Assembly: GCA_003241785.1 (NCBI GenBank) | Contig: QFPW01000002.1 | Span: forward strand, 124,001 to 188,000 | Length of the DNA stretch: 64,000 nucleotides | Origin: Rhodovulum sulfidophilum | Lineage (GTDB): Bacteria; Pseudomonadota; Alphaproteobacteria; Rhodobacterales; Rhodobacteraceae | Direction of reading: 5' to 3' | Shown: piece by piece, positions 39,039 to 48,403 of the stretch | Layout of the letters: every line of letters starts with the position of its first letter | Position numbering within the stretch: the stretch's first letter is position 1 | The notes under the pieces: generated by a model | What the model saw: only the letters and a program-made list of their open reading frames with translations | Database searches by the model: none | What the model was told of the DNA's origin: nothing | Made by a program: the position numbers and the translations under genes

Positions 39039-40265
39039 ATGTCGACCTTGGCCGAAGCCGCGCAAGAAGCGCGCCTGTTCTCGCATCGCCCGTTCCTGCT
39101 CCACATTCTCGGGCGCGGCTTTTCGCGCTTCGCGGCGCAGATGGCGGTGGTCGCGATGGGCTGGCAGGTCTACGCGCTGACCGACAGCGCCTTCATGCTC
39201 GGCATGGTCGGCCTCGCCCAGTTCACCCCGATGGCGCTCCTGACCTTCCTCGCCGGCCACGCCGCCGACCGCTACGACCGGCAGCGCGTGGTGCAGATCT
39301 GCCAGATCGCCCAGGGCTTGACCGCGGCGCTGCTCGCCTGGGGCAGCTGGGAGGGCTGGCTCACGCCCGGCGCGATCTTCGCCGCGGTCGCGCTCTTCGG
39401 CACGGCGGCCGCCTTCGAATCGCCGGCCTCGGCCGCGCTGCTGCCCGGGGTCGCGCCGCGCGGGTCGCTGCAGCGGGCGACGGCGATCTCGACCGCGACC
39501 TTCCAGATGGCGGTGATCTGCGGCCCGGCGCTCTCGGGCTTTCTCTACGCCGCCGGTCCGGCCTTTCCCTACGCGGTCATGGCGGTGTTCTGGGTGATCG
39601 GCGGCTTTCTCAACGGCGCGATCGTCGCGCCGCGCGAGAACGCCGGCCGGCAACCGCCGCGGCTCGCCGATCTCTTCGCGGGCATCGGCTTCGTCCGCGC
39701 GCATCCCGCGATCCTCGGCACGATCTCGCTCGACCTCTTCGCCGTGCTGCTCGGCGGCGCCACCGCGCTCCTGCCGATCTTCGCGCGCGACGTGCTCGAG
39801 ATCGGACCGCTCGGCCTCGGCATCCTGCGCGGCTGCCCGGCGATCGGCGCGCTCGCCATGACCTTCGTGCTCGCCCGGCACAGCCTGCGGGCGCGGGTCG
39901 GGCGGCGGATGTTCCAGGCGGTGATCGTCTTCGGCGTCGCGACCGTGGTCTTCGGCCTGTCGCGCACCGTCTGGCTCTCGGGCGTCGCGCTCGCCGTGAT
40001 GGGCGCCGCCGATACGATCAGCGTGGTGATCCGCACCTCGCTCGTGCAGCTCCAGACCCCGGACGACATGCGCGGCCGGGTCGGCGCGGTCAATTTCCTC
40101 TTCATCAACGCCTCGAACCAGCTCGGCGAATTCGAGAGCGGCGTCACCGCCGCGCTGTTCGGCGCGGTTCCGGCGGTGCTGATCGGCGGGATCGGCACGG
40201 TCGTCGTCGCGGCGCTCTGGATGCGGCTCTTCCCGAGCCTGCGCGACCTCGAACGGCTGGAATGA
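39039..40265 (+). CDS. MFS transporter, EntS-like (MFS_3)
   Basis: 408 residues, about 12 helices. Motif A is GHAADRYDRQRVV in loop 2-3, followed by the long first half typical of EntS/MFS_3 exporters (ESPASAALLPGVAPRGSLQRATA). The second half has MRGRVGAVNFLFINASNQLGEFESG, a segment characteristic of this group. A siderophore or drug exporter is the family expectation; no siderophore synthesis genes are near. It converges with the homocysteine methyltransferase gene, leaving 3 bases between stops. Confidence 0.87.
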   Translation: MSTLAEAAQEARLFSHRPFLLHILGRGFSRFAAQMAVVAMGWQVYALTDSAFMLGMVGLAQFTPMALLTFLAGHAADRYDRQRVVQICQIAQGLTAALLAWGSWEGWLTPGAIFAAVALFGTAAAFESPASAALLPGVAPRGSLQRATAISTATFQMAVICGPALSGFLYAAGPAFPYAVMAVFWVIGGFLNGAIVAPRENAGRQPPRLADLFAGIGFVRAHPAILGTISLDLFAVLLGGATALLPIFARDVLEIGPLGLGILRGCPAIGALAMTFVLARHSLRARVGRRMFQAVIVFGVATVVFGLSRTVWLSGVALAVMGAADTISVVIRTSLVQLQTPDDMRGRVGAVNFLFINASNQLGEFESGVTAALFGAVPAVLIGGIGTVVVAALWMRLFPSLRDLERLE

Positions 40266-40268
40266 GCC

Positions 40269-41249
40269 TCAGGCGCCGCCGGTGCCGGGATCGGCGCTCG
40301 CCGGCGACAGCGGGCCGAGCGCGGCGGTGATCGCCGCGAGATCCGGGCGCGGCCCGCGCGGCCGGCCCTCGAGCGCCACGCGCATCGCGCCGAGATGCGC
40401 CGGCGTCGAGCCGCAGCAGCCGCCGATGATCCGCGCGCCGCAGTCGCGCGCGAGGAGCGCGTAGCGCGCCATCAGCTCGGGTGTCCCGTCGTAGCCGACC
40501 CGGCCGTCGCGGAATTGCGGCACCCCCGCGTTCGCCTTGGCGATCAGCGTCGCGCCGGGCGCGGCCTCGGCGAGACCGATCACGCTGCGCGTCAGGTCCG
40601 AGGCGCCGACGCCGCAATTGGCGCCGAAGCCCATCGGCGCCGCCGGCAGACTCGCGATCAGCGCCGCGAAACCCGCGACGTCGAGCCCCGCCATGGTGCG
40701 GCCGTAGGTGTCGAAGCTCATCGTGCCGCACCAGGGCAGACCCACGCGGGCGGCGGCGCGCGCGGCCGCGGCGAATTCGAGCGGGCCGGAAAAGGTCTCG
40801 ATCCAGAGCACGTCCGCGCCGCCCGCCTGAAGGCCCCGCGCCTGCTCCTCGAACATCGCCTCGGCAACCGATGGCGCGCAGGCGCCGCCCTCGACCACCA
40901 CCTCGCCGGTCGGGCCGATCGAGCCGCCGACCACCACCGGCCGGCCGGCGCCGTCGGCGACCTCGCGCGCGATCTCCGCCGCGATCCGGTTCAGCTCGAA
41001 CACCCGGCCCTCGGCGTCGTGGCGCGCGAGGCGGCTCGCATTGGCGCCGAAGCTGTTCGTCAGGATGATGTCGCAGCCGGCGCCGACCCAGCCCTCGTGC
41101 AGCGCGCGCACCCGGCCGGGCTCGGTCGCGTTCCAGAGCTCCGGCGCCTCGCCGGGCTCGAGCCCCATGCGGAAGAGATTGGTCCCGACCGCGCCGTCGG
41201 CGAGCAGCCAGTCCCGCGTGGCGAGCAGCGTGCCGAGCGCCCCGGCCAT
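40269..41249 (-). CDS. Homocysteine S-methyltransferase family protein
   Basis: 326 residues, pterin-independent methyltransferase barrel. It starts LLADGAVGTNLFRMGLEPGE; the zinc ligands are MGFGANCGVG (about 218) and IIGGCCGSTPAHLGAM (about 293). Betaine or another methyl donor to homocysteine is the expected reaction; NILTNSFGAN-like motif (IILTNSFGANASRL) is present. The ATG follows the sufE stop by 2 bases, so the two genes are cotranscribed. Confidence 0.9.
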   Translation of the reverse strand: MAGALGTLLATRDWLLADGAVGTNLFRMGLEPGEAPELWNATEPGRVRALHEGWVGAGCDIILTNSFGANASRLARHDAEGRVFELNRIAAEIAREVADGAGRPVVVGGSIGPTGEVVVEGGACAPSVAEAMFEEQARGLQAGGADVLWIETFSGPLEFAAAARAAARVGLPWCGTMSFDTYGRTMAGLDVAGFAALIASLPAAPMGFGANCGVGASDLTRSVIGLAEAAPGATLIAKANAGVPQFRDGRVGYDGTPELMARYALLARDCGARIIGGCCGSTPAHLGAMRVALEGRPRGPRPDLAAITAALGPLSPASADPGTGGA

Positions 41250-41251
41250 GG

Positions 41252-41683
41252 TCAGCCCGGCGCCAGCGCGGTCTCGGCGATCGCCCGGATCCGCCCGACC
41301 ATCGCGCGCAGCCCGTTCGACCGCTGCGAGGAGAGATGCGAGTCGAGCCCGAGCCGGCCAAGCTCGGCCGGGGCGTCGACGGCGATCATCTGCGCCGGCG
41401 TCAGCCCGGCGTAGAGCGCGTGCAGGACCGCGATCAGGCCGCGCACGATCATCGCGTCGGAATCGCCCGCGAAGTCGAACCGCGCCGCCGAGCCCGCGCC
41501 CTCGAACCGCGGCGCGATCCAGACCTGGCTGGCGCAGCCCTCGACCTTGGTCGCCGGCACGCGCAGCGCGTCGTCGAGCGGCGGCATCGCCCGGCCGAGG
41601 TCGATCACATAGCGGTAGCGGTCCTCCCAATCGTCGAGGAAGGAGAAGTCGGCGGCGATCTCTTCGAACCTGTCGGCGGCCAC
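41252..41683 (-). CDS. sufE: Cysteine desulfuration protein SufE
   Basis: 143 residues from a GTG. SufE accepts persulfide sulfur from SufS for Fe-S cluster assembly. Motifs: EEIAADFSFLDDWEDRYRYV at the start, the catalytic Cys in KVEGCASQVWI (about 54), GLIAVLHALYAGLTP and LGLDSHLSSQRSNGL at the C-terminus. GTG 41683 with AAGGGAA upstream gives the family length; longer upstream frames lack family similarity. Followed 2 bases later by the homocysteine methyltransferase gene. Confidence 0.93.
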   Translation of the reverse strand: MAADRFEEIAADFSFLDDWEDRYRYVIDLGRAMPPLDDALRVPATKVEGCASQVWIAPRFEGAGSAARFDFAGDSDAMIVRGLIAVLHALYAGLTPAQMIAVDAPAELGRLGLDSHLSSQRSNGLRAMVGRIRAIAETALAPG

Positions 41684-41836
41684 GGCGAAGGCGTTCCCTT
41701 TGAAGCTTCCCCCTCGATTTAGGCCTCGCGCGCGCGGAGTTCCAGTGCCGAGCGACGCGCGCCCGCCCGGATTTGCCCTTCCCAACCGGGGCGTCGGCGT
41801 CTATCCCTTGGCCCGGTTCTCTACGACGGGGCGCAA

Positions 41837-42298
41837 ATGCGGCGCGGTCTTCTCTGTCTTATCGCGCTCGCGGCGCTCGCGGGGTGTTCGGTCAACATGC
41901 CTTCCTTCCTCGGGCGCGAGGGGGGCGACGACAACACGTACACGCTTGGCGGCGACGCGCCCGAGGACGCCTATGTCCCGGTCGAGGTGCCGCTGACGAG
42001 CGCGGTCGCGGAGCGCGCGCTGCACGGCGTCATCGTCCGCGCGGAATCGGTCACCCCGACCCAGGGCTATTTCGGCGCGCTGCTGGCGCCGGTCGATCCC
42101 GCCAGCCGCGCGGACGAGAACGGCATCCTCGCGATGCGCCTGACCGCGATCCCGCCGGCCACGCCGCAGGCGACCGGCCCCGCGCGGACCCGCACGCTGA
42201 CCGCCGCGCTCTTCGTCCAGAACGTGACCCTGCGCGACGTGAAGGCCTTCCGCGTGATGGGCGCGCCCAATTCGCTGACCATCCCCGTCCCGCGATGA
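41837..42298 (+). CDS. Hypothetical lipoprotein
   Basis: 153 residues. A short signal peptide with lipobox LAALAGC (Cys 17) predicts lipidation. The mature part has VEVPLTSAVAERALHGVIVRAESVTPTQGYFGALL and ends VMGAPNSLTIPVPR. A single compact beta-rich domain of unknown function, as commonly found in Rhodobacterales. The stop overlaps the start of the FAD dehydrogenase gene (ATGA). Divergent from sufE. Confidence 0.82.
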   Translation: MRRGLLCLIALAALAGCSVNMPSFLGREGGDDNTYTLGGDAPEDAYVPVEVPLTSAVAERALHGVIVRAESVTPTQGYFGALLAPVDPASRADENGILAMRLTAIPPATPQATGPARTRTLTAALFVQNVTLRDVKAFRVMGAPNSLTIPVPR

Positions 42299-43698
42299 GC
42301 GCGGGCGAGGCGCTCCGGGCGGAATTCGGGCCGCGCGCGGTCGCGGTCGCGCCGGAGGAGATGGCCCCCTACCTCACCGACATCTATCACGAGATCGCCG
42401 GCGCCGCGGCCGCGGCGCTGCTGCCCGGCTCGACCGCCGAGGTCCAGGCGATGCTGCGCGCGGCGGCCCGGCTCGGGCTCGGCGTGGTGCCCCAGGGCGG
42501 CAACACCGGCCTCGTCCACGGCGGCGTGCCGCGCGGGCCGGAGCAGGTGGTCCTGTCGCTCGCGCGAATGAACCGGATCCGCTCGGTCGATCCGGACGAC
42601 TATTCCGTCACCGCCGAGGCGGGGTGCGTGCTGCAGACGGTGAAGGAGGCGGTCGCGGCGCATGACCTGTTCCTGCCGGTCACGATCGGCGCGCAGGGCT
42701 CGTGCCAGATCGGCGGCATCGTCTCGACCAACGCCGGCGGCATCAACGTGCTGCGCTACGGGATGACGCGCGACCAGGTGCTGGGGCTCGAGGTGGTGCT
42801 CGCCGACGGCGCGCTCTGGAACGGGCTCTCCGCGCTGCGCAAGAACAACACCGGCCCGGACCTCAAGCAGCTCTTCATCGGCGCCGAGGGCACCTTCGGG
42901 GTGGTCACCGCCGCGACGCTGCGGCTCGCGCCCGCGCCGACCCGGCGCGCGACGGCGCTCGTCGCCATGCCCGACGCGGCCGCCGTCACGCGCTGCTTCC
43001 ATCTCGCGCGGCGGGCCTGCGCCGACCTGCTCTCGGCCTTCGAATTCATGATGCCCGAGGCGATGGCGGTGGCGCGCGAGGCCATGCCCGACGCGCCGGC
43101 CTTGCCCGGCCCGGGCGCGGCCTATGCGCTGATCGACCTCGCGGCGCCGGGTCCGGTCGATCTCGACGCGCTGCTGCTCGGCTTTCTCGAGGCCGCGATG
43201 GACGCGGGCGCGGTCGTCGACGGCGTGATCGCCGCGAGCGAGGCCCAGGCCGAGCGGCTCTGGGCGCTGCGCGAGGCGGTGAACGAGGGCGCGGCGCGCC
43301 ACGGCCTCCATCTGCGCAGCGACGTCTCGGTGCGGCTGCGCGACCTGCCCGCCTTCGTCACCGAGGTGATCGCCGCGATCGCCGCGGGCGTGCCGGGCGC
43401 CCGGCCGCTCGCCTTCGGCCATTACGGCGACGGCAACGTCCATGTGACGGTGCTGCCCGCCCGGGGCCCGGAAGCCGAGGTCGCGGCGGCGATCGAGGCG
43501 GCGAATAAGATCCTGAACGCGCGGGTCGACGCCTATGGTGGTTCGATCAGCGCCGAGCACGGCATCGGCCGGCTGAAGCGGGCCGATCTCGACGCGCGCC
43601 TCGCGCCCGAGGCCCGCCATCTGCTCGCGGCGCTCAAGGGCGCGCTCGATCCCGAGGGCCGCATGAACCCCGGCGCCCTGCATCCGGACGCGCGCTGA
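42295..43698 (+). CDS. FAD-linked 2-hydroxyacid dehydrogenase (GlcD/D2HGDH type)
   Basis: 467 residues. PCMH FAD-binding domain (about 40-215) with VVPQGGNTGLVHGG, IGAQGSCQIGGIVSTNAGG and LFIGAEGTFGVVTAATLRL; C-terminal FAD-linked oxidase domain with metal/substrate motif GHYGDGNVHVTVLPA (about 375) and SISAEHGIGRLKR (about 417). Candidates are D-2-hydroxyglutarate or D-lactate dehydrogenase; the exact substrate is not decided by sequence. ATGA overlap with the lipoprotein gene. Confidence 0.9.
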   Translation: MSAGEALRAEFGPRAVAVAPEEMAPYLTDIYHEIAGAAAAALLPGSTAEVQAMLRAAARLGLGVVPQGGNTGLVHGGVPRGPEQVVLSLARMNRIRSVDPDDYSVTAEAGCVLQTVKEAVAAHDLFLPVTIGAQGSCQIGGIVSTNAGGINVLRYGMTRDQVLGLEVVLADGALWNGLSALRKNNTGPDLKQLFIGAEGTFGVVTAATLRLAPAPTRRATALVAMPDAAAVTRCFHLARRACADLLSAFEFMMPEAMAVAREAMPDAPALPGPGAAYALIDLAAPGPVDLDALLLGFLEAAMDAGAVVDGVIAASEAQAERLWALREAVNEGAARHGLHLRSDVSVRLRDLPAFVTEVIAAIAAGVPGARPLAFGHYGDGNVHVTVLPARGPEAEVAAAIEAANKILNARVDAYGGSISAEHGIGRLKRADLDARLAPEARHLLAALKGALDPEGRMNPGALHPDAR

Positions 43699-43779
43699 CC
43701 CCGGACCCTTTTGCTTTGCCACGTGATCGCGGGACGTGATACCCGTTGCCCGCACTTCAAGGAGCCAGACCCCCTTCCG

Positions 43780-44724
43780 ATGAGACCATCCACCGAATGG
43801 GTCGCCGCCGACTGGGTCGCCGTCTACTGGGGCCCGACGCATATGCGCGCCTGGGCCCTCGGGCCCGACAACCGCGTGCTCGCCGAGGCCGAATCGGAGG
43901 CCGGGACGCTCAGCCTCGCCCCCGGCCAGTTCGAGCCCAAGCTGCTCGACGTGATCCTCGACTGGCTCGATCTCACCCGGGTGACGCATGTCTATGTCTG
44001 CGGCATGGCCGGAGCGCGGCAGGGCTGGTCGGAATCGCCCTATGTGACCGTGCCCGGCACGCCGCGCGGCGCGGTGCCGCTGGTTGATCCGATGGTGAAG
44101 GACGACAGCATCCGCGTGCACATCCTGCCCGGGATGCGCCAGGACAAGCCCGCCGACGTGATGCGCGGCGAGGAAACCCAGATGGCGGGCCTCATCGCGC
44201 GCGAGCCCGGTTTCGACGGCGTCGCCTGCCTGCCCGGCACCCATCCGAAATGGGTGCATATCAGCGCGGGCGAGATCGTGAGCTTCGCCACCTACATGAC
44301 CGGCGAGGTCTTCGGCCTGCTCTCGGGCGCCTCGGTGCTGCATTACACGATGGACGCCGGCGGCTGGTCGGACGCGCATTTCGCCGAGGCCGTCGAGGAG
44401 GCGCTCGCCTTCCCCGAGCATATCTCGCGCAAGCTCTTCGGCATCCGCGCCGAGGCGCTGCTGTTCGACCTCTCGCCCGGCGCTTCGCGCGCGCGGCTCT
44501 CCGGCCTGCTCGTCGGCGCCGAGCTCGCGGCGGCCCGGCCCTACTGGCTCGGGCGCGACGTCGTCCTGGTCGGGGAAAGCGTGATGGCGGCGGTCTACGA
44601 GCGGGCGCTCGGGATCTGCGGCGTGAAGCCCCGGCACCATGATCCGTCCGATCTCACCATCGCGGGCCTCGCCGCCGCGCGGGTTGACCGGCTGGTCGCG
44701 CGCGGCATCATCGCGCGGGACTGA
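43780..44724 (+). CDS. dgoK: 2-dehydro-3-deoxygalactonokinase family protein
   Basis: 314 residues, DgoK fold (ASKHA kinase-like). It starts DWVAVYWGPTHMRAWALG, has AGTLSLAPGQFE, CGMAGARQGWSESPYV (about 70), CLPGTHPKWVHI (about 150) and SGASVLHY. The family phosphorylates 2-dehydro-3-deoxygalactonate in the De Ley-Doudoroff pathway. The usual partner aldolase dgoA is absent, so it may serve a related sugar acid. The AGGAG upstream lies about 15 bases from the ATG, which is rather far. Confidence 0.88.
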   Translation: MRPSTEWVAADWVAVYWGPTHMRAWALGPDNRVLAEAESEAGTLSLAPGQFEPKLLDVILDWLDLTRVTHVYVCGMAGARQGWSESPYVTVPGTPRGAVPLVDPMVKDDSIRVHILPGMRQDKPADVMRGEETQMAGLIAREPGFDGVACLPGTHPKWVHISAGEIVSFATYMTGEVFGLLSGASVLHYTMDAGGWSDAHFAEAVEEALAFPEHISRKLFGIRAEALLFDLSPGASRARLSGLLVGAELAAARPYWLGRDVVLVGESVMAAVYERALGICGVKPRHHDPSDLTIAGLAAARVDRLVARGIIARD

Positions 44725-44783
44725 CGGGCCCTAGCCGGGGTCGGGCGTCGCCCGGCCGCGGACCCGCTCCATCCGCGCGCTGG

Positions 44784-45494
44784 TCACGCTCCGCCCCCGA
44801 GCAGGTCGCGCAGGCTGCGCGGACTGTCCTCGCGCTCGCGAAGGTCGAGGCCGGAGAGCAGGTCGACGAGATGGCTGTGCATCAGCTCCTCGGCGCGCCC
44901 GCCGTCGCGCGCGGCGAAGGCGTCGACCAGCGCGTGATGCGCGTGGCTTTCGCAGAGCGTGTCGCGGCGGCGCCAGTAGAGCGCGATGATGAGCGACGAC
45001 CGCGCGACGAGCGAGGTGATGATCTCGGTGATGGTGCGCTGGTCGGCGGCCTCGGCGATCGCGCAATGGAACTGTCCCGAGAGATAGACCGCCGCCCCGA
45101 CGTCCCCGGCCGCCATCGCCTGGTGCTCCTCGGCGATCCGCCGCCGCATCTCCTCGATGAACCGCGGCCGGGCGCGGGTCGCGGCGAAGAGCGCGGTGCG
45201 CGGTTCGAGCAGCGCGCGCGCCTCGAAGACCTCGCGCGCCTCGCGCGGGTCCGGCCGCGCGACGAAGGCGCCGCGGTTGCGCCGGATCGTCACCAGGCTG
45301 CGATGCGCGAGCTGGCCGAGCGCGGCGCGCACCACGGTGCGGCCGGCGCCGAACAGCTCGCCCACCTCGTCCTCGGACAGTTTCGCCCCCGGCGGGAGCC
45401 GGTGCTCGACGATCGCGCGCGCGAGCGAGGCGGCGATCTCGTCGCTTGGCGTGGTATCGGACGCGTCCTTGGGAAGTGTTCGCGGGTCGAGCAT
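44784..45494 (-). CDS. GntR-family regulator with FCD domain
   Basis: 236 residues. N-terminal winged HTH (PSDEIAASLARAIVEHRLPPG, SEDEVGELFGAGRTVVRAALGQL) and C-terminal FCD ligand domain with the metal-site histidines (GQFHCAIAEAADQ, HAHHALVDAF). ATG 45494 has AGGA six bases upstream; ATG 45521 would add 9 residues. Divergent from the ABC importer operon, which it probably controls. Such regulators usually respond to small organic acids or pathway intermediates. Confidence 0.9.
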   Translation of the reverse strand: MLDPRTLPKDASDTTPSDEIAASLARAIVEHRLPPGAKLSEDEVGELFGAGRTVVRAALGQLAHRSLVTIRRNRGAFVARPDPREAREVFEARALLEPRTALFAATRARPRFIEEMRRRIAEEHQAMAAGDVGAAVYLSGQFHCAIAEAADQRTITEIITSLVARSSLIIALYWRRRDTLCESHAHHALVDAFAARDGGRAEELMHSHLVDLLSGLDLREREDSPRSLRDLLGGGA

Positions 45495-45607
45495 CGTGGT
45501 TCCTGGCAGGCTCACCCCCATCTAGGGGCGATTCGCTTTCGGCGACCATCCCTGATGAAGATCGTCGGCACGGGATCGGATGATCGTACACAATCTTTGC
45601 CGATTTC

Positions 45608-45635
45608 GCGCGCAACCTGCACAATAAGCGCGCAA
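45608..45635. promoter_or_regulatory. Direct repeat in the regulator/importer spacer, candidate operator
   Basis: GCGCGCAA occurs at 45608-45615 and 45628-45635, 20 bases apart (two helical turns), between the GntR gene and the ABC operon. No classical inverted TNGTNNNACNA GntR site was found. Function inferred from position only. Confidence 0.3.
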
Positions 45636-45754
45636 TCTCCGAAAAACGGACAGGAATGCGGCGACGTGAGAACAATCAGGCTTTGCGTGTCGGGTGTGAA
45701 CACCCCCAATGGCCGCATCGCTTCGAACCGACCTCTCGCTCCCCCTGGAGGCCC

Positions 45755-46738
45755 ATGCGCACACGGAACGACCTCGAACTGATCGCACTGACGAAGCGCT
45801 ATGGCGACAGCCTCGCGGTCGATGCGATCAACCATGTCTTCCCCGCCGGCGGCTATGTCTGCCTGCTCGGCCCCTCCGGCTGCGGCAAGAGCACCACGCT
45901 CCGGATGATCGCCGGCCACGAGAGCGTCACCGAAGGCTCGATCGTGCTCGAGGGATCGGAGATCTCGCACCTGCCGCCCGCCAAGCGCGGCACCGCGATG
46001 ATGTTCCAGAGCTACGCGCTCTTCCCGCATCTCTCGGTCGAGGAGAACGTCGCCTTCAGCCTCAAGATGAAGGGGGTCGACAAGGCCACGCGGCTCGGCC
46101 GCGCGCGCGAGCTGCTCGAACTCGTCGACATGGTCAAATTCGCCGGCCGGCTGCCGGCGCAGCTCTCGGGCGGCCAGCAGCAGCGCGTCGCCCTCGCCCG
46201 CGCCCTCATCACCCAGCCGCGCGTGCTCCTGCTCGACGAGCCGCTCTCGGCGCTCGACCCGTTCCTGCGCGTCCGGATGCGCTTCGAGCTCAAGAAGCTG
46301 CAGCGCGAGCTCGGCATCCTGTTCATCCACGTGACGCATGGCCAGGACGAGGCGCTGGCGCTCGCCGACCAGATCGTGCTGATGAACGTCGGCCTGATCG
46401 AGCAGTCGGGAACCGCGCGCGAGATCTTCGACGCGCCGCGCACCGAATTCGTCGCCCGCTTCATGGGCGGGCACAACATCGTCGGCCGGCCGGGCGAGCG
46501 CTACGCGGTCCGCTCCGACCGCACCCGGCTCGACCGCGGCGCCAGTTCCGGCGTGCGCGCGACCGTCTCCGGCATCGAATACCAGGGCGCCAACGTCCAT
46601 GTCGCCCTGTCCTCGCCCGACGAGGGCGAGCTGATCGCGGTCCTGCCGGATCACGAGTATTTCGCCGCGCCGCTCGATCCGGACGCCGCCGTCGGCGTGG
46701 TCTGGAATCCCGCCGACCAGCATCGCCTGAGCGCCTGA
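45755..46738 (+). CDS. ABC importer ATPase, PotA-like
   Basis: 327 residues: Walker A LLGPSGCGKSTTLRMI, signature LSGGQQQRVALARAL, Walker B RVLLLDEPLSALDP, and a C-terminal TOBE-like region (SGVRATVSGIEYQGANVHVAL). The layout matches polyamine/opine-type importers with a PotD-like binding protein. GGAG precedes the ATG. First gene of a five-gene plus-strand unit ending with the racemase-like gene. Confidence 0.9.
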   Translation: MRTRNDLELIALTKRYGDSLAVDAINHVFPAGGYVCLLGPSGCGKSTTLRMIAGHESVTEGSIVLEGSEISHLPPAKRGTAMMFQSYALFPHLSVEENVAFSLKMKGVDKATRLGRARELLELVDMVKFAGRLPAQLSGGQQQRVALARALITQPRVLLLDEPLSALDPFLRVRMRFELKKLQRELGILFIHVTHGQDEALALADQIVLMNVGLIEQSGTAREIFDAPRTEFVARFMGGHNIVGRPGERYAVRSDRTRLDRGASSGVRATVSGIEYQGANVHVALSSPDEGELIAVLPDHEYFAAPLDPDAAVGVVWNPADQHRLSA

Positions 46739-46829
46739 CGCCATCGGCCGCGCCGCCCCGCCGGCCGGTCGCCCCAACCCCCCGCGTGAACGCGCCGGCC
46801 GGTCCGGCGACAACCAGGAGACCGCCCCC

Positions 46830-48125
46830 ATGACCAAGATCGACACCCTCGCACCCAAGGCCGGCCCGAGCCGCCGCGCGGTGCTGAAGGGCGCCGCCGC
46901 CACGGCCGCCCTCGCCGCCTCGAACACGATCGGCGCGCCGATGATCTGGGCGCAGAACATCAAGGACGTGACGCTGCGCCAGTTCGGCACCGGCGTGTCG
47001 AACCTCAACGAGGTGGCGCAGAAGGTGAAGGAGGATCTCGGCTTCACGCTCGAGATGACCGCGCTCGATTCCGACTCCGTGACCCAGCGCGCCGCGACCC
47101 AGCCGAACAGCTTCGACATCGCCGATATCGAGTACTGGATCGCGAAGAAGGTCTGGCCCACCGGCAACCTGCAGCCGATGGACGTGACCAAGATCAAGTT
47201 CTACGATCAGATCTCGCCGATCTTCACCACCGGCAAGCTGCATCCCGACAGCGTCGTGGCGCAGGGCACCGCGCCGAGCACCGTCGGCTTCGTCGGCGGC
47301 CCGGACGATCTCGCCTTCGCGCCCGAGCCGACCGGCTGGATGACGCTGATCCCGACCATCTACAACGCCGACACGCTCGGCATCCGGCCCGACCTGATCG
47401 GCCGGCCGATCGAGAACTGGTCCGAACTGCTGAACCCCGAGTTCAAGGGCAAGGCCTCGATCCTCGATATTTCCTCGATCGGCATCATGGACATGGCCAT
47501 GGTCTGCGAGTCGATGGGCGAGATCACCTATGGCGACAAGGGCAACATGACCAAGGAGGAGATCGACAAGACCATCGCGATCTTCACCGAGGCCAAGAAG
47601 AACGGCCAGTTCCGCGCCTTCTGGAAGAGCTTCGACGAAAGCGTCAACCTGATGGCCTCGGGCGAGGTGGTGATCCAGTCGATGTGGTCGCCGGCCGTCA
47701 CCGCCGTGAAGACCCGCGGCATCCCCTGCGTCTTCCAGCCGCTGAAGGAGGGCTACCGCTCCTGGGGCGGCGGGCTCGGCCTCTCGAAGGCGCTCTCGGG
47801 CATCGAGCTCGACGCGGCCTATGAGTACATCAACTGGTATCTCTCGGGCTGGGTCGGCGGCTTCCTGATGCGCCAGGGCTATTACTCGGCCGTTCCCGCG
47901 ACCTCGAAGGAATTCATGACCGAGAACGAGTGGGGCTACTGGTACGAGGGCAAGCCCGCCACCGGCGACATCGTCTCGCCGCAGGGCGACAAGCTCGCCG
48001 GCGCCGGCGACGTGCGCGACGGCGGCTCCTACGACGAGCGCATGGGCGCGGTCGCCTGCTGGAACTCGGTGATGGACGAGAACCAGTACATGGTCCGCAA
48101 GTGGAACGAGTTCATCGCCTCGTGA
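46830..48125 (+). CDS. Periplasmic binding protein of a PotD-like importer (Tat signal)
   Basis: 431 residues. A twin-arginine leader SRRAVLKGAAATAALAAS precedes a family 1/8-type solute-binding fold (LRQFGTGVSNLNEVAQKV, ENWSELLNPEFKGKASI, LDAAYEYINWYLSGW). A Tat leader implies folding in the cytoplasm before export. The substrate is unclear; the linked racemase-like gene hints at a hydantoin or N-carbamoyl compound rather than polyamines. AGGAG upstream. Followed by repeat elements before the permease genes. Confidence 0.9.
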   Translation: MTKIDTLAPKAGPSRRAVLKGAAATAALAASNTIGAPMIWAQNIKDVTLRQFGTGVSNLNEVAQKVKEDLGFTLEMTALDSDSVTQRAATQPNSFDIADIEYWIAKKVWPTGNLQPMDVTKIKFYDQISPIFTTGKLHPDSVVAQGTAPSTVGFVGGPDDLAFAPEPTGWMTLIPTIYNADTLGIRPDLIGRPIENWSELLNPEFKGKASILDISSIGIMDMAMVCESMGEITYGDKGNMTKEEIDKTIAIFTEAKKNGQFRAFWKSFDESVNLMASGEVVIQSMWSPAVTAVKTRGIPCVFQPLKEGYRSWGGGLGLSKALSGIELDAAYEYINWYLSGWVGGFLMRQGYYSAVPATSKEFMTENEWGYWYEGKPATGDIVSPQGDKLAGAGDVRDGGSYDERMGAVACWNSVMDENQYMVRKWNEFIAS

Positions 48126-48129
48126 GCGC

Positions 48130-48330
48130 GTAGGGCGGACCCCGGTCCGCCATGCGACGCCAAGGCGCGGCGGCACGGCGGACCGAGGCGGCGGAACGGC
48201 GGACCAAGGTCCGCCCTACGCCCGCCGCCGGCGCGAGCCCTCCCCGCCGCCGCTGTCCCGGGCCCGACCCGGGACCTCGACGCCCGGGGTGGCAGCGCAA
48301 GGATCGAGGCCCCGGGTCGAGCCCGGGGCG
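48130..48330. repeat. Cluster of two palindromic repeat families inside the importer operon
   Basis: Two GTAGGGCGGAC-type copies (48130-48151 and 48198-48219, opposite polarity) are followed by one bipartite element (48255-48330). The latter has GTCCCGGGCCCGACCCGGGAC, CCTCGA, a spacer, TCGAGGCCCCGGGTCGAGC and CCGGGG, the same design as one unit of the 29701 array. The cluster occupies the 278-bp gap between the binding-protein and permease genes and could act in mRNA processing; no gene is present. Confidence 0.85.
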
Positions 48331-48403
48331 CGCGCGCCCCCCGCCCTTCTCTCCGACGCCCGGTCCGCCGGGCGTTTTCCTCCAGCGCCCCCGTGGGAGT
48401 CCC

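Noticed and set aside
40269..41249. SAM riboswitch before the homocysteine methyltransferase gene
   Set aside because: Only 2 bases separate it from sufE, leaving no room. No riboswitch-like fold was recognised upstream of sufE either.
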